A stretch of 64,000 nucleotides of DNA, taken from the NCBI RefSeq assembly GCF_050389775.1, contig NZ_CP177144.1, positions 3,596,001 to 3,660,000 on the forward strand, read 5' to 3'. Below the pieces are notes generated by a model. It saw only the letters and a list, made by a program, of their open reading frames with translations. It was not told the DNA's origin and did not search any database. The DNA comes from Marinibacterium sp050389775. Lineage in GTDB: Bacteria; Pseudomonadota; Alphaproteobacteria; Rhodobacterales; Rhodobacteraceae. Shown here one piece after another: positions 25,204 to 35,017 of the stretch. Positions within the stretch are counted from its first letter, which is position 1, and each line of letters starts with the position of its first letter. The position numbers and the translations under genes were made by a program.

Positions 25204-26681
25204 CACGGCAGGCACTCCATGTAGGTGTCCTTGTCCCAATCGGTCACGGTCGACATGAACCGCGCCCATTCGTCGGACTTGTATTCATGGTACAGCCGGA
25301 ACATCTCGCCCGGAAGGCCGCGCTGCACGACCTCGTCGTTTTCGAGATGGATCAGCGCCTCGCCGAGGCTCATCGGCAGTTTCTTGACCTTCTTGCCCTC
25401 GGCCATGGCCTCGTAGATGTTGCGCTCTTCGGGCGCGCCGGGATCGAGGTTGTTGTCCAGCCCGTCATCCATCGCCGCCAGCAGGGTCGAGCCCATGAGA
25501 TAGGGGTTCACCATGCTGTCCACGCTGCGGTATTCGAACCGTCCCGGGGCCGAGACGCGCAGGCCCGTCGTGCGGTTCTGAAAGCCCCAGTCGCTGAACA
25601 CCGGCGCCCAGAAGCCGGTGTCCCAGAGCCGGCGGTAGGAATTGACCGTCGAGGCCCCGATCGCCGTCAGCGCCTGAAGATGCGCCACCACCCCGCCGAT
25701 GGCCTTGAGCCCGGTGGCCCCGGGCATCTGCGGGTCATCGGTGTCGGGCATGAAGGTGTTATCTCCGCCCGTGACATACATGTAATTGCCCGCCATGCCC
25801 GGCAGGTTGTCGGGATCGTTGCCCGTCTTCTTCAGCACGTCCTCGCCGGCGGTCCAGAGCGACATGTTGTGGTGACAACCGCTCGCCGAGACGCCCATGA
25901 AGGGCTTGGTCATGAAACAGGCAAAGATGCCATGCTCACGCGCCACCTGGGCGCAGAGCTGGCGGTAGGTCGTCAGGCGGTCGGCGTTGCGCAGCACATC
26001 GTCGAAGGTCCAGTTCAGTTCCAGCTGGCCGGGCGCGTCCTCGTGGTCGCCCTGGATCATGTCGAGCCCCATCTTGCGGGCGTAGCGGATCACCTGCATC
26101 GACACGGGCCGCAGCGATTCAAACTGGTCGATGTGATAGCAATAGGGCTTGGAATAGCCCGGCCCGGGCTTGCCGTCCTCGTCGTATTTCAGCCACATCA
26201 TCTCGGGCTCGGTGCCCATGCGCAGCTGCAGCCCGTGTTTCTCGGTGAAAGCCTTGTGCATCCGCCGCAGGTTGCCCCGGCAATCGGCCGTCAGGTAGGC
26301 GCCCGGGTCGACCTTTTCCTCGCGGTTGCGGAAGAGCGTGCAGAAGAACCGCCCGATCTCAGGCGCCCAGGGCAGCTGCATGAAGGTGTCCGGTTCCGGG
26401 ATGCCCACCAGCTCGGCCGCCTCGGGGCCATAGCCCATGTAGTCGCCTGCCCGGTTGGTGAACAGGTTCATCGTCGAGCCATAGACCAGCTGAAAGCCCT
26501 TCTTGGCCACGCTTTCCCAATGGTCGGCCGGGATGCCCTTGCCCATGACCTTGCCCGTGACGGACACGAATTGCAGGTAGAGATATTCGATCCCCAGCGC
26601 GTCGATCTTGGCGCGCACCTGCCGGATCATCTCGTCCCGGCCGTCCTGCTCGACGAATTCCTCGATATCCATCTGCGGCAT
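25203..26681 (-). CDS. Glutamine-synthetase-family protein (second gamma-glutamylamine ligase-like)
   Basis: A 492-residue GS-family protein, longer than and distinct from the other two in the window. It has LYLQFVSVTGKVMGKGIPAD near the N-terminus, the metal and glutamate site GDHEDAPGQLELNWTFDDVL, the ATP loop SASGCHHNMSLW, and ASTVNSYRRLWDTGFWAPVF and RFEYRSVDSMVNPYL further on. Relatives ligate glutamate to amines (IpuC- and PuuA-type). The housekeeping GlnA adenylylation loop was not recognised. It overlaps the P450 gene by one base and is divergent from amtB, from which it is separated by 349 bp. An AAGGGAA before the ATG may serve as ribosome binding site. Confidence 0.8.
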   Translation of the reverse strand: MPQMDIEEFVEQDGRDEMIRQVRAKIDALGIEYLYLQFVSVTGKVMGKGIPADHWESVAKKGFQLVYGSTMNLFTNRAGDYMGYGPEAAELVGIPEPDTFMQLPWAPEIGRFFCTLFRNREEKVDPGAYLTADCRGNLRRMHKAFTEKHGLQLRMGTEPEMMWLKYDEDGKPGPGYSKPYCYHIDQFESLRPVSMQVIRYARKMGLDMIQGDHEDAPGQLELNWTFDDVLRNADRLTTYRQLCAQVAREHGIFACFMTKPFMGVSASGCHHNMSLWTAGEDVLKKTGNDPDNLPGMAGNYMYVTGGDNTFMPDTDDPQMPGATGLKAIGGVVAHLQALTAIGASTVNSYRRLWDTGFWAPVFSDWGFQNRTTGLRVSAPGRFEYRSVDSMVNPYLMGSTLLAAMDDGLDNNLDPGAPEERNIYEAMAEGKKVKKLPMSLGEALIHLENDEVVQRGLPGEMFRLYHEYKSDEWARFMSTVTDWDKDTYMECLP

Positions 26682-27030
26682 TCCCTTTTCCAGTCGTTTC
26701 CCTGTCGGTTTTCCGTCACGGGCCGATTTCGCCGCCCGGATCTGCCTTCAGACAGAGCCGACGAATCAGGTCCTGTCCACGGATAGATATTACCGAGGGG
26801 AAATTTTTATTCGTCACAGTGGAATTGTCATCGAATGTGGCATTTGCCGTTTACGGCTTGCCCATTCCATGGGCGCTTTCCGCGGCCGGGGGTGGCCATT
26901 CGGGCAAAGCCCCGGATTAGCCCCCCGCGCTCCGAGTCGCCATTTTGTCTGTGGGGAAACATTCTTCACTCTGGCGCAAGGGGTGAGCCGCATTGCGGAA
27001 ACGCCCGTGGAAACGATTGGGATAGAGACA
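26682..27030. promoter_or_regulatory. Divergent promoter region GS-like ligase / amtB
   Basis: This 349-bp gap contains no supported gene. It includes an AT-rich stretch around 26785-26835 (GATAGATATTACCGAGGGGA then AATTTTTATTCGTC) that is a likely promoter zone for amtB. TTTCCCTG at 26697 resembles the start of the words upstream of mgsA and tmm. NtrC-type or sigma-54 boxes were looked for and not convincingly found. Confidence 0.4.
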
Positions 27031-28383
27031 ATGGAACAACAAATCGCCGAGTTGACGGAGAAGATCGCCGCGCTCGAAGCCGCGCAGGGCATGTCCGGCA
27101 CGATCAACTCCGAAATCTTCTACTGGTGGTGTACCGCCCTGATGATCGCCATCCACGCAGGCTTTCTGGCCTACGAGATGGGCGCCAGCCGCGTGAAGAA
27201 CGTGCTGGCCTCGGGCATCAAGAACATCCTGGCCTTCGCCTTCATGGTGCCGACCTTCTATTTCTTCGGCTGGTACATCTACCTGGCCTTCTACAACGGC
27301 TTCATCCCCGCTGCCGACGGCGCGGCCGGCCTGCCCTGGGACCTGTCGATGGGCCCCAACCTGACCGACAATGCCACAGGCATCTTCTGGGCGGCCTTCA
27401 CGCTCTTTGCCGCGACGACCGCCTCGATCTTCTCGGGCGCGGTGATCGAGCGCATCCAGACCGCGGGCTTCCTGATCCTGGCCATCCTGCTGGGCTCGGT
27501 CGTGTGGATCCTGGGCGGCGCCTGGGGCTGGCATCCGGCGGGCTGGCTGACGGTCAAATGGGGCTATCACGACGTGGGCGCGGCCGGTGTCGTGCACATG
27601 GTCGCCGGTTTCTTTGCCCTTGGCGTGCTGATCAACCTCGGCCCGCGCGTGGGCAAGTTCAATGCCGATGGCACGGCCAACGCGATCAAGGCCCACAACA
27701 TCCCCTTCACCATCACCGGCCTGATGCTGATCATCGTGGGCTTCTTCGGTTTCCTGGGCGGGTGCATCATCTACATGCCGGGTGAGCAGTGGATCAACAT
27801 CTACGGCCAGCCGACGACCCTGTCGGCCTTTGCCTTCAACACCCTGATGGGCATGGCCGGCGGCATCATCGGCGCCTGGGTCAAGACCCGCGATCCGTTC
27901 TGGATGATGTCCGGCGCGCTGATCGGCATCTTCTGCGCCGCCTCCGGCCTTGATGTCTATTACCCGCCGCTGGCCTTCCTGCTGGGCGCATTCGGCGGCT
28001 TTGTCGTGCCCATGGTGGCCGTGCAGCTGGAGAAGTTCGGCATCGACGATGCCGTGGGCGCCTTTCCGGTGCATGGCATCGGCGGCCTGATCGGCGTCGT
28101 GGCCTGCGGGATCTTTGCCTCGGGCTATCCCAACGTGATCGAGGGCGCACCGCCGGTGAACTTCTTCGGCCAGGTCGGCGGGGCCATCGTGATGGGCCTT
28201 CTGGGCTTCATCCCGGGCTACGTGGCGTCCTACATCCTCAAGGTCTTCGGCCTGCTGCGCGTGCCGGATCACATCCAGGAAATGGGTCTCGACATCGTCA
28301 AGGTCCCGGTCGAGGCCTATCCCGAGAACTTCATTCCCGGACCGGTCAACACCACCGATCCCGTGCCGACCCCGGCCGAGTAA
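27031..28383 (+). CDS. amtB: Ammonium transporter (Amt family) with N-terminal coiled-coil
   Basis: A 450-residue Amt/MEP/Rh channel with about 11 membrane helices. The pore twin-histidine positions are present in DVGAAGVVHMVAGFFALG (with the conserved Asp eight residues before the His) and VGAFPVHGIGGLIGV. No signal peptide is seen. Instead the protein starts with a short charged heptad-like helix (MEQQIAELTEKIAALEAAQG), which is unusual for bacterial AmtB. It imports ammonium or perhaps methylammonium, fitting a window that liberates and ligates amines. No glnK precedes it; a tiny membrane protein gene follows 15 bases downstream and the pair ends at a strong terminator. Confidence 0.88.
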   Translation: MEQQIAELTEKIAALEAAQGMSGTINSEIFYWWCTALMIAIHAGFLAYEMGASRVKNVLASGIKNILAFAFMVPTFYFFGWYIYLAFYNGFIPAADGAAGLPWDLSMGPNLTDNATGIFWAAFTLFAATTASIFSGAVIERIQTAGFLILAILLGSVVWILGGAWGWHPAGWLTVKWGYHDVGAAGVVHMVAGFFALGVLINLGPRVGKFNADGTANAIKAHNIPFTITGLMLIIVGFFGFLGGCIIYMPGEQWINIYGQPTTLSAFAFNTLMGMAGGIIGAWVKTRDPFWMMSGALIGIFCAASGLDVYYPPLAFLLGAFGGFVVPMVAVQLEKFGIDDAVGAFPVHGIGGLIGVVACGIFASGYPNVIEGAPPVNFFGQVGGAIVMGLLGFIPGYVASYILKVFGLLRVPDHIQEMGLDIVKVPVEAYPENFIPGPVNTTDPVPTPAE

Positions 28384-28398
28384 GACAGGAGCGACATC

Positions 28399-28566
28399 AT
28401 GAACACCGTACCCTTCGACAGCTGGGATGGCGCCGAGGCCGTCTTTACCTTTGCCGACAAGCCCGGCGTGATGGCCTTTCTGCTGCTGGCCGCCCTGGTG
28501 GTGACCTTTGGCACGATCATCATCGCCGCCGTGCATGAAAAGCACGCCTATTCCAACCACAAGTAA
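28399..28566 (+). CDS. 55-residue single-pass membrane miniprotein paired with amtB
   Basis: This small gene begins MNTVPFDSWDGAEAVFTFAD and has one clear hydrophobic helix (GVMAFLLLAALVVTFGTIII), then a short His/Lys-rich tail ending HAYSNHK and a TAA stop. GACAGGAG lies about 7 bases before the ATG, a strong ribosome binding site. It follows amtB by 15 bases and is followed 24 bases later by a Rho-independent terminator, so amtB and this gene are one transcript. It uses the same G/C-rich codons as amtB. I do not recognise the family; a small Amt-associated subunit is inferred from position only. Confidence 0.75.
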   Translation: MNTVPFDSWDGAEAVFTFADKPGVMAFLLLAALVVTFGTIIIAAVHEKHAYSNHK

Positions 28567-28589
28567 CGCCCTTCCTCTCGCGTTACGCC

Positions 28590-28619
28590 GGCGGTCCCCT
28601 TCGGGGGGCCGCCTTTTTT
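28590..28619 (+). terminator. Rho-independent terminator of the amtB transcript
   Basis: A stem GGCGGTCCCC / GGGGGCCGCC with a TTCG tetraloop is followed directly by TTTTTT. It is the clearest terminator in the window. Confidence 0.95.
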
Positions 28620-28923
28620 GATGGGGCCGTGGTTTGTGGGCGGCTGGCCCTTTCATGACCCGGTCTCCTTGGGGATGCCGGCCGCCCCGCTCGATCCGTC
28701 TCTTGCGAGCCGGCCTCGCCAGAGGCCGGAGAGCCGCGCCCCGCCCGACCACGCCACACGGTATCCCCCGAACCGCGCTTCGCCGGTCACGGTCACGTGC
28801 GTTCCAGGGGCCAAACGCCCCGTTCCCCGCGCCCCGGCTTGCACCGCCGCGCCGGGGCGGATACCGAAAACCGACCCGCCCGCGCAACCGACACCCGCAA
28901 TCTCCCAGCTTTCGAGGCCCCGG
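28620..28923. other. Intergenic region upstream of the epimerase gene
   Basis: This 304-bp GC-rich stretch separates the amtB terminator from the nucleotide-sugar genes and must hold their promoter, although no clear boxes are visible. A minus-strand open frame (28653-28994) exists but starts inside the epimerase gene and is not supported. Confidence 0.4.
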
Positions 28924-29973
28924 ATGCCACAGCCCCCCGCCGTCAAGCCCTCCGCCTTCAAGTCGGTCCTGATCACCGGCAGCGCCGGTTTCATCGGCTT
29001 TCACCTGGCCCGGCGCCTGCTGGCCGACGGGTTCCGCGTGCATGGCTACGACGGCATGACCGATTACTACGATGTCACGCTCAAGCAGCGCCGCCATGCC
29101 ATGCTGCTGCAGACCCCGGGCTTCACCGCCACCGAGGCCATGCTGGAAGATGCCGCCACCCTCGACCGGGTGGCCGACGAGTTCCGCCCCGATGTCATCG
29201 TCCATCTCGCCGCCCAGGCCGGCGTGCGCTACAGCCTGGAAAACCCCCGGGCCTATATCGACGCCAACATCGTCGGCACGTTCAATGTCATGGAAGCCGC
29301 CCGCCGGCTCGAGGTCGGCCACCTGCTGATGGCCTCGACCTCGTCGGTCTACGGCGCCAATGCCCGCATGCCCTATGCCGAGACCGACAAGGCCGACACC
29401 CAGCTGACGATCTACGCCGCAACCAAGAAGGCCACCGAGGCCATGGGCCATTCCTATGCCCACCTGTGGAACCTGCCCACGACGATGTTCCGCTTCTTCA
29501 CGGTCTACGGGCCCTGGGGCCGGCCCGACATGGCCCTGTTCAAATTCGTCGACGCCATCCTCGAAGGCCGGCCCATCGACATCTACAACCACGGCGAGAT
29601 GTTCCGCGATTTCACCTATATCGACGACCTGGTGAACGGCATCCGCCTGCTGATCGACGCCGTGCCCCAACGCCCGGCCTCGCCCGAGGACATCGCGCCC
29701 AACGACAGCCTGTCGCCCGTCGCCCCCCACCGCATCGTCAACATCGGCAATTCCGACAAGGTCCGCCTGCTGGATTTCGTCGATGCCATCGAAGACACCC
29801 TGGGCATCCCGGCCAAGCGCAACCTGATGGACATGCAGAAAGGCGACGTGCCGGCGACCTGGGCCGATGCCGGGCTGTTGCAGGACCTGACCGGCTATCG
29901 CCCGGCGACCGACGTGCGCCAGGGCATCGCCCGGTTCGTCGACTGGTTCCTCGATTATTACGAAAAGCGCTAG
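28924..29973 (+). CDS. NAD-dependent nucleotide-sugar 4-epimerase (UDP-uronate epimerase type)
   Basis: A 349-residue extended short-chain dehydrogenase. The cofactor loop is VLITGSAGFIGFHLARRLLA. HLAAQAGVRYSLENPRAYID, the ASTSSVYGANARMPYAE segment with its catalytic Ser/Thr, and the active-site YAATKKATE (Tyr-x3-Lys) follow. FFTVYGPWGRPDMALFKF is typical of UDP-glucuronate 4-epimerases (LpsL/Cap1J). It inverts C4 of a UDP-hexuronic acid for capsule or lipopolysaccharide synthesis. The dehydrogenase gene 3' of it would supply the uronic-acid substrate, as in TviB/TviC pairs. The ATG at 28924 follows a pyrimidine-rich stretch with no strong Shine-Dalgarno. Confidence 0.85.
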   Translation: MPQPPAVKPSAFKSVLITGSAGFIGFHLARRLLADGFRVHGYDGMTDYYDVTLKQRRHAMLLQTPGFTATEAMLEDAATLDRVADEFRPDVIVHLAAQAGVRYSLENPRAYIDANIVGTFNVMEAARRLEVGHLLMASTSSVYGANARMPYAETDKADTQLTIYAATKKATEAMGHSYAHLWNLPTTMFRFFTVYGPWGRPDMALFKFVDAILEGRPIDIYNHGEMFRDFTYIDDLVNGIRLLIDAVPQRPASPEDIAPNDSLSPVAPHRIVNIGNSDKVRLLDFVDAIEDTLGIPAKRNLMDMQKGDVPATWADAGLLQDLTGYRPATDVRQGIARFVDWFLDYYEKR

Positions 29974-30022
29974 GCCCGTGTCCCGCCCTTCCCTGCCCAC
30001 ATCCACCGATGCCGTGCCGCCC

Positions 30023-31309
<1,287 letters not shown>

Positions 31310-31479
31310 GCCGCGCGGCGCACCGGGTCCCGGCGCGACAAGCCGGGGCGCCGGGGGCCGGGCGGGAACGGTTTGTACGGGTGAAAAAGGCGTACGCCCA
31401 TGGCGGGTGAAACGAGTGCGCGCCGCTGGCTGTTGACCACACACGCGACGCCGATCGGTTGAAAGACCGAGCAGATTTG

Positions 31480-31795
31480 ACGGGACGACAGACCCCCGCG
31501 CCTCAGGCTGGCCAAGTACCGCGCGCCTCAGGCGGGCCAAACAACAGGCGCCTGCGGCCCACCGAGTAACGCTCGCCTGCGACAATCCAAGCACCTCGCG
31601 CCTGCGGCAGGTCAAACAACGCGCGCCTCCGGCAGTTCAAACAACGCGCGCCTCCGGCGATTCAAACAACGCGCGCCTCCGGCGATTCAAACAACGCGCG
31701 CCTCCGGCGATTCAAACAACGCGCGCCTCCGGCGATTCAAACAACGCGCGCCTCCGGCGATTCAAACAACGCGCGCCTCCGGCGCGACACCCTCC
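31480..31795. repeat. 25-bp tandem repeat array with decaying upstream copies
   Basis: Seven successive 25-bp units (GCGCGCCTCCGGCGATTCAA plus ACAAC) start at 31621, 31646, 31671, 31696, 31721, 31746 and 31771. The central units are identical; the first has AGTT for GATT and the last is truncated by GCGACACC. Upstream, increasingly diverged copies (for example around 31487, 31520, 31545, 31571 and 31597) extend the array. The unit is not a multiple of three. The rest of the 31310-31813 gap has no supported gene. Confidence 0.92.
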
Positions 31796-31813
31796 CCCGC
31801 CGCCATCATGTCC

Positions 31814-32350
31814 TCAGCGCAGCCGCCCGCGGATCAGTGCCGCCTCTTCGGCAAAACCCAGCTGTTCCAGCACCATGGCAAAGACCGGCAACGGCGGGCG
31901 GTTGCTGCAATATTCGTCCGGCCCGTCATAAAGACCGCCGCCCGGGCCCCGGTAAAGCCCACCGCCGGGCCCGTCATACAGCCCTCCGCCCGGCCCCTGG
32001 TACAGCCCGCCCCCCGGCCCGGCATAAAGCCCCCCGCCGGGGCCCTGGTACAGCCCGCCGCCCGGGCCATCGTACATGCCGCCACCGGGACCGTCGTACA
32101 TGCCACCGCCCGGCCCGTCGTACATGCCGCCGCCGGGGCCGTCATACATGCCACCCCCCGGCCCGTCGTAAAGCCCACCGCCAGGGCCGTCATAGAGATT
32201 GGCCGCCCATGTGCCCTCGGGGCAATCCGCCGCCGCCTGGCCGGCGAGGCCGCCCGCCAGGGCACAGGCCAGCGCCAGCACCGTCACGATCCGCCCGGCC
32301 GCGGCACCGGCCGCCGATGTCCCGCCCGAAAATGCCTTTGTCCTCAACAC
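31814..32350 (-). CDS. Secreted octapeptide-repeat protein (YDGPGGG repeats)
   Basis: A low-complexity exported protein. A signal-peptide-like stretch (RIVTVLALACALAGGLAGQA then AADC) is followed by about twelve tandem octapeptides of the form (L/M)Y(D/Q/A/R)GPGGG. A conserved-looking C-terminal tail follows (CSNRPPLPVFAMVLEQLG, then FAEEAALIRGRLR). Cysteines at each end of the repeat region could form a disulfide. The start is uncertain: GTG at 32350 has GAGGA at good spacing; an ATG at 32452 would add 34 poorly conserved residues. The function is unknown; Gly-Pro-Tyr-rich repeats suggest a flexible or self-associating extracellular or envelope protein. It lies beside the 25-bp array and downstream of tex on the same strand. 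Confidence 0.65.
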   Translation of the reverse strand: MLRTKAFSGGTSAAGAAAGRIVTVLALACALAGGLAGQAAADCPEGTWAANLYDGPGGGLYDGPGGGMYDGPGGGMYDGPGGGMYDGPGGGMYDGPGGGLYQGPGGGLYAGPGGGLYQGPGGGLYDGPGGGLYRGPGGGLYDGPDEYCSNRPPLPVFAMVLEQLGFAEEAALIRGRLR

Positions 32351-32460
32351 CCTGATCCTCGATGATCTCCCCCGGCACGCGGCGCCGGGCCTGCCCCGTC
32401 TTGCCCGCGCCCCAGCGACCGGCACAAGCCCCGACCGGCCCGACCCGCGCAAACCGCCCG

Positions 32461-32528
32461 CCGGTGTGCCCCTGCATCCGCACCTGCAACACGACCGGTG
32501 TGCCCCTGCACCCGCACCTCCAACACGG
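32461..32528. repeat. 34-bp direct repeat, two copies
   Basis: CCGGTGTGCCCCTGCA, then (T/C)CCGCACCT(G/C)CAACACG, occurs twice head to tail at 32461 and 32495 with three differences. It lies between tex and the octapeptide-repeat gene. Confidence 0.85.
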
Positions 32529-32599
32529 CAAGAGCGCGCCAGGCCCTTCCGCCCGACGCGCCCCGCCTGTGTCGTCCGGCCCGGCCCGGGGCCGCAGCC

Positions 32600-35017
32600 T
32601 CAGCGCTTCTTGAAGGCCTCGGACAGCGCCGCGCCCAGGGCGCCCTGGCCGGCTCCGTCGGAACCGCCCTTGCCGCCCTTCGGCCCCCAGGACCCGCCGC
32701 GCGGCGCGCCGCCCGATCCGCCCGGGCCGCCACGCTTGCCGCCGCCCCGGCCCTCGTTGCGCCCGCCGTTGCGCCCACCTTTGTGCCCGTCGCCCCGGGC
32801 CTCGTTGCGGCCCTGTCCGCGCCCGCCGTCCTGGCCCGCGCCGCCATCCTTGCGCATCGACAGACCGATCCGCTTGCGCGGCACGTCCACCTCGGTCACC
32901 CGCACCTTGACCACGTCGCCGGCCTTGACCACCTCGTGCGGGTCCTTGACGAACCGGTCGGCCAGCTGGCTGATATGCACCAGCCCGTCCTGGTGCACGC
33001 CGATATCTACAAAGGCCCCAAAGGCCGCCACGTTGGTCACCGTGCCCTCCAGCATCATCCCCGGCCTGAGGTCGGTGATCTCTTCGACCCCATCGGTGAA
33101 ACTGGCCGTCTTGAAGCTGGGCCGCGGGTCGCGCCCGGGTTTCTCCAGCTCGGCCAGGATGTCGCGCACGGTCGGCAGGCCAAAGCTGTCATCGACGAAA
33201 TCCTCGGCCCGCAGCCCCTTCAGCGCCGCCTGGTCGCCCATGATCTGGCGCAGGTCGCGCCCGCAGGCCTGCACGATGCGCCGCGCCACGCCATAGGCCT
33301 CGGGGTGCACCGACGAGGCATCCAGCGGCTCTTCGCCCTCGCGGATGCGCAGGAAGCCCGCGCATTGCTCGAACGCCTTGGGCCCCAGCCCCGTCACCTT
33401 CATCAGCGCCTTGCGCGAGGGAAACGCCCCGTGTTCATCGCGGTAGGCCACGATCGAGGCGGCCAGCGTCTGGCTCAGCCCGGCCACATGGGCCAGAAGC
33501 GGCGCCGAGGCCATGTTCAGATCGACGCCCACGGCGTTCACGGCATCCTCGACCACGCCTTCCAGCGCCTTGGCCAGCCGGCGCTGGTCGACATCGTGCT
33601 GGTACTGGCCCACGCCGATGCTTTGCGGTTCGATCTTGACCAGCTCGGCCAGCGGGTCCTGCAGCCGCCGGGCGATCGACACCGCACCGCGCAGGGACAC
33701 GTCGAGATCGGGGAATTCCTTCGCCGCCAGTTCCGAGGCCGAATAGACCGAGGCCCCGGCCTCGGAGACCACGACCTTGGTGGGCTTGTTCACCTCGGCG
33801 GGCAGCAGTTTCAGCGTGTCGGCCACCAGCTGGTCGGTCTCGCGGCTGGCCGTGCCATTGCCGATGGCCACCAGTTCGACCCCGTGCCGGCGCACCATGC
33901 GCAGGATCGCCTCCTGGGCGCCGCGCACGTCGCGCTTGGGCTGGAACGGATAGAGCGTGGCGGTTTCCAGCACCTTGCCCGTGCTGTCGACCACCGCCGC
34001 CTTGACCCCGGTGCGGATGCCCGGGTCCAGCCCCAGCGTCGCCCGCGAGCCGGCCGGGGCGGCCAGAAGCAGGTCCTTGAGATTGCGGGCAAAGACGGTG
34101 ATCGCCTCTTCATGGGCCCGGGCCCGCAGCTCGCCCAGAAGGTCGATGTACATCGACGTTGCCAGCTTGATCCGCCAGGTCCAGCCGGCCGCATCGCGCA
34201 GCCACTTGTCGCCGGCCCCGTCACCGGACACGCCGACCTGCGCCGCGACCATGGCCTGGGCCCGTTCGGCCCCGGTCTCGGGCTCGGGCGCGATGTCGAC
34301 GACCAGCACCTCGTCCTTGGCCGCGCGCAGGATCGCCAGCGCCCGGTGGGCCGGGATGTCCTGCCAGCGCTCGGCATGGTCGAAATAATCCGAGAACTTG
34401 GCCCCGGCCTCCTGCTTGCCCTCGACCACCCGGGCCGAGATCACGCCTTCGGCCCGCATGAACTCGCGCAGCCGGCCCAGCAGATCGGCATTTTCGCACA
34501 GCTCTTCGGCCAGGATGTCGCGCGCCCCGTTCAGCGCTTCCTTGACCCCCGGCACGGCCTCGCCCAGGTAACCTTCGGCCAGCGCCTGGGGATCGGCCCC
34601 GCGGTTCTCGCGGATGGCCACCAGCAACGGTTCCAGCCCGTTTTCGCGGGCGATCATGGCCTTGGTCCGGCGCTTGGGCTTGTAGGGCAGGTAGATGTCT
34701 TCGAGCGCGGCCTTGGTTTCGGCCCCGGCAATGGCCCGGGCCAGGTCGTCGGTCAGCTTGCCCTGCCCCTTGATCGTGTCGAGGATCGTCGCCCGCCGGG
34801 CTTCCATGTCGCGCAGATAGCCCAGCCGGTCGGCCAGGGTGCGCAGCTGGGTGTCATCCAGCCCGCCGGTCACCTCCTTGCGGTAGCGCGCCACGAAGGG
34901 CACCGTGGCGCCTCCGTCCAGCAGGTCGGCCGCGGCCTGGACCTGGGTCGGGTTGGCCCCGATCTCGGTGGCGATGGTCCGGGCGATGCGGGCGGCATTG
35001 GCGGTCTTCTGGTCCAA
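32600..35017 (-). CDS. tex: Tex-family RNA-binding transcription accessory protein
   Basis: An 805-residue Tex protein. It has the N-terminal helical region with VPFVARYRKEVTGGLDDTQL and EDIYLPYKPKRRTKAMIARE, the YqgF/RNase H-like domain (TLGLDPGIRTGVKAAVVDST), the helix-hairpin-helix region (GLGPKAFEQCAGFLRI) and a C-terminal S1 domain (GMMLEGTVTNVAAFGAFVDI). A Gly/Arg-rich tail of about 80 residues ends the protein (many RGG/GGR clusters). The start is TTG at 35017: GAGGAG lies 6 bases before it, family similarity begins right there, and the longer ATG frame upstream is low-complexity. Tex binds nucleic acid and influences transcription or ribosome-related processes; its exact role is poorly defined. 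Confidence 0.93.
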   Translation of the reverse strand: MDQKTANAARIARTIATEIGANPTQVQAAADLLDGGATVPFVARYRKEVTGGLDDTQLRTLADRLGYLRDMEARRATILDTIKGQGKLTDDLARAIAGAETKAALEDIYLPYKPKRRTKAMIARENGLEPLLVAIRENRGADPQALAEGYLGEAVPGVKEALNGARDILAEELCENADLLGRLREFMRAEGVISARVVEGKQEAGAKFSDYFDHAERWQDIPAHRALAILRAAKDEVLVVDIAPEPETGAERAQAMVAAQVGVSGDGAGDKWLRDAAGWTWRIKLATSMYIDLLGELRARAHEEAITVFARNLKDLLLAAPAGSRATLGLDPGIRTGVKAAVVDSTGKVLETATLYPFQPKRDVRGAQEAILRMVRRHGVELVAIGNGTASRETDQLVADTLKLLPAEVNKPTKVVVSEAGASVYSASELAAKEFPDLDVSLRGAVSIARRLQDPLAELVKIEPQSIGVGQYQHDVDQRRLAKALEGVVEDAVNAVGVDLNMASAPLLAHVAGLSQTLAASIVAYRDEHGAFPSRKALMKVTGLGPKAFEQCAGFLRIREGEEPLDASSVHPEAYGVARRIVQACGRDLRQIMGDQAALKGLRAEDFVDDSFGLPTVRDILAELEKPGRDPRPSFKTASFTDGVEEITDLRPGMMLEGTVTNVAAFGAFVDIGVHQDGLVHISQLADRFVKDPHEVVKAGDVVKVRVTEVDVPRKRIGLSMRKDGGAGQDGGRGQGRNEARGDGHKGGRNGGRNEGRGGGKRGGPGGSGGAPRGGSWGPKGGKGGSDGAGQGALGAALSEAFKKR

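Noticed and set aside
28653..28994. A 113-residue minus-strand frame before the epimerase gene, vaguely SH3-like
   Set aside because: Its only ATG lies inside the epimerase gene, no ribosome binding site is evident and the resemblance is too weak.
31621..31795. The 25-bp array as a CRISPR
   Set aside because: There are no unique spacers; the units follow one another directly and no cas genes are present.
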